Positions 30,049 to 31,497 of a stretch of 31,497 bases of DNA are shown piece by piece. This DNA comes from Phaeoceros laevis (taxonomy: Eukaryota; Anthocerotophyta; Anthocerotopsida; Notothyladales), in NCBI GenBank assembly GCA_049999765.1, contig JBNGIQ010005380.1, positions 1 through 31,497 on the forward strand, given 5' to 3'. The position numbers and the translations under genes were made by a program. The notes under the pieces are model-generated. The model ran no database searches, was not told where the DNA came from, and worked only from the letters and a program-made list of their open reading frames with translations. The stretch's first letter is position 1. Each line of letters starts with the position of its first letter.

Positions 30049-30804
30049 TCACCAAATGCATGCTACTTAGCATGTCCATCAGACACACAAAGCAAAGGTG
30101 GGAGGGGCAAACATTTCCACTGTATGCTGCCCAGCACGTTCTACAGTGCACACAGGCTTGGTTGCATTGCGGGCAACACCGGACCAACATCTCATCATGA
30201 AAAAGACTTTCATGGACGCAGTGCAGAACCATGTCTGGGTAGCCATTACAGATATGGACTGTCCCTCCCATCAATCTCGGTTCAAAATGGGGCGTCTCCC
30301 TGCATAGCCCCCGTTGTGTTACTGTTGAGAAGTTGAAATGAGAAGACTCATCGATGTATGTCACAGCCAGTGCACAACCCATTTCGTGTTAACCCTGAGT
30401 GCCGAAAATAGGTGGAGTTCGGCATCCAAAGCCGTTCCTAGGAGCTTCAACCAACATTAAAATATAGTCGATATATATATGAAGCCGTTTCTAAATCAAC
30501 ATTAAAATATGGTCAATATATATGATTAGAATCCTCTCTTCACCTCTCTCCAAATCTGCAATCAGATCTCAAATCTGAGATCTACACGTCCCGGCATGCC
30601 TTCCCCAATCGTTGACCAGAGCTCTAACCTGAGTTTAGGCTTGAGTTTAGATATCCTGACCGGGCTTTTGCTCCTCAGACCACGAAGTAAACTCCTTCCG
30701 GAGCCTGCATGTGTCGCTTGGGCCAGATCCGGCGCGAGGGGGTGTAGCCCAGTCCTTGGGAAACCGCGAAGACGGCGATGAAGGCAGCAGGTGAATGTGC
30801 TGAA
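30049..30804. other. Downstream of uL1m, no supported gene
   Basis: Open frames at 30026-30382 and nearby have no domain likeness. The region includes the uL1m 3' UTR, an AT-rich direct repeat (30429-30524) and a transition to GC-rich DNA near 30680. Confidence 0.55.
30429..30524. repeat. Direct repeat with ATATATAT core
   Basis: AAGCCGTT(C/T)CTA followed by (A/C)CAACATTAAAATAT(A/G)GTC(G/A)ATATATAT occurs at 30429-30478 and again at 30482-30524, the second lacking about eight bases. It could be a small repeat or duplicated element end. Confidence 0.7.
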
Positions 30805-30965
30805 GCGCGATGGCGCGCCCTCAAGGCGAGCGCGATGCGCGCCCTCACTCTCTCTTGAGGGCGAGCGCGATGGCGCGCCCTCACTCTCACCTCAGGCGAG
30901 CGCGATGGCGCCAGCGCCCTCACTCTCACCTCATGGCGAGCGCCATGGCGCGCCCTCACGTGGCA
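30805..30965. repeat. GC-rich minisatellite with GGCGCGCC
   Basis: Four to five degenerate units of about 35-40 bp contain GGCGAGCGCGATGGCGCGCC followed by CTCACTCTCACCTCA. Units vary in length and there are no unique spacers, so it is not a CRISPR. Short open frames across it are repeat artefacts. Confidence 0.8.
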
Positions 30966-31497
30966 CGATTGAATGACGCGACGTGAAACGCAGTAAGCAT
31001 GAAATTACATTCAGGTCGGAAAAGTTAACTCAGGTTCGGGAACAGGTTTGGTAAGTAAGGGGTGCGCTACATGGAACCAGGATGAACCCGGTACTTGGTT
31101 CATAAAAAACGTCTTTTAGGTTCGGGTTTCGTTTCGGTCGAAACGTCCCGTCCTTTAAGGGTTAACCATCAAACATTATGTGCTGCCCCTCCAAATCCGA
31201 TCAATATGCAACAAAGTACATATCGCTATGAAACTGGAAATGTGGAATCAAAATGGAATGAAACGCGTTACATCCGTGGTATTGCTCAGGATAGAGCAAT
31301 ACCACCGGGGCCACCTAGGGCTGCAACATCATCCCAGCGCCTATCGAACTCCGTGCTCGTGCGGGTCTGGCAGCTGGGGCCCACGGGATACCGGTTGCTG
31401 CTCACCGGGGGAAGGGCTACCCCTCTTTCTCTCTCCTCTCTCCCGCCACAGCCTGCCCGGGCCTGGCCCCTCCCTCTCTCTGCGCCCTCATGCGCCC
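30966..31497. other. Window end, repetitive and without a gene
   Basis: It contains GGTTCGGG/GTTTCG words (31017-31155), a GAAACGCGTT motif near 31259, the hairpin at 31276-31305 and a pyrimidine-rich tail (31420-31470) ending in GCGCCCTCATGCGCCC. No coding signal was recognised. Confidence 0.5.
31276..31305. repeat. Perfect 12-bp inverted repeat, 6-nt loop
   Basis: GTGGTATTGCTC (31276-31287) and GAGCAATACCAC (31294-31305) are exact complements around AGGATA. A fold-back of this kind can be an element terminus, but no partner or target-site duplication is visible here. Confidence 0.8.

Noticed and set aside
30805-30965. CRISPR-like repeat array
   Set aside because: Units vary in length, abut without unique spacers, and the genome is a plant nuclear one.

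Overview
This is nuclear DNA of a land plant. The genes have many exons with short introns (about 74-250 bp), and their products include TIC62, an organellar uL1, a PHT4 transporter and a long PLS-class PPR protein. The PPR protein ends in GRP instead of DYW and carries KPAKA in its PG box. As I recall, that signature (DYW:KP type, linked to U-to-C RNA editing) occurs only in hornworts, lycophytes and ferns. The short introns and tight gene packing would suit a hornwort or a compact lycophyte or fern genome; I cannot decide which. The first 17 bases are Tn5/Nextera mosaic-end adapter, so the window begins at a contaminated contig end.

Layout. 1-4712: adapter, then AT-rich repeat-bearing DNA with no convincing gene. 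4713-9091 (+): TIC62, 13 exons, 977 aa, with an enlarged repeat region. 9092-10700: intergenic, with a three-copy tandem repeat. 10701-13187 (+): plastid PHT4-type anion/phosphate transporter, 8 exons, 556 aa. 13188-15054: repeats around a 400-N assembly gap. 15055-15995 (-): coding-like fragments of a gene I do not recognise, probably broken. 16419-18388 (-): RsmI-type 16S rRNA methyltransferase, 9 exons, 400 aa. 18696-19990 (+): decayed PPR pseudogene. 20238-21831 (-): FAP3-like chalcone-isomerase-fold protein, 6 exons, 292 aa. 22305-24230 (+): serine incorporator (SERINC/TMS), 6 exons, 428 aa. 24654-27674 (-): intronless PPR-DYW:KP protein, 1006 aa. 28110-30048 (+): mitochondrial uL1, 10 exons, 339 aa. 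30049-31497: repeats, a GC-rich minisatellite and a hairpin.

Each exon model was built by hand from splice sites, phase and family conservation. Every summed CDS is a multiple of three. Six of the seven intact genes look organelle-directed: plastid TIC62, PHT4 and FAP3, and organellar RsmI, PPR and uL1m. Two intact divergent pairs share short intergenic regions: FAP3/SERINC (473 bp) and PPR/uL1m (435 bp).

The most interesting items are the candidate U-to-C editing factor and the TIC62 expansion. The TIC62 expansion comprises two diverged 402-bp tandem units with a recurrent W-x-W motif, a charged coiled coil, and an FNR-binding module duplicated together with its phase-2 intron.
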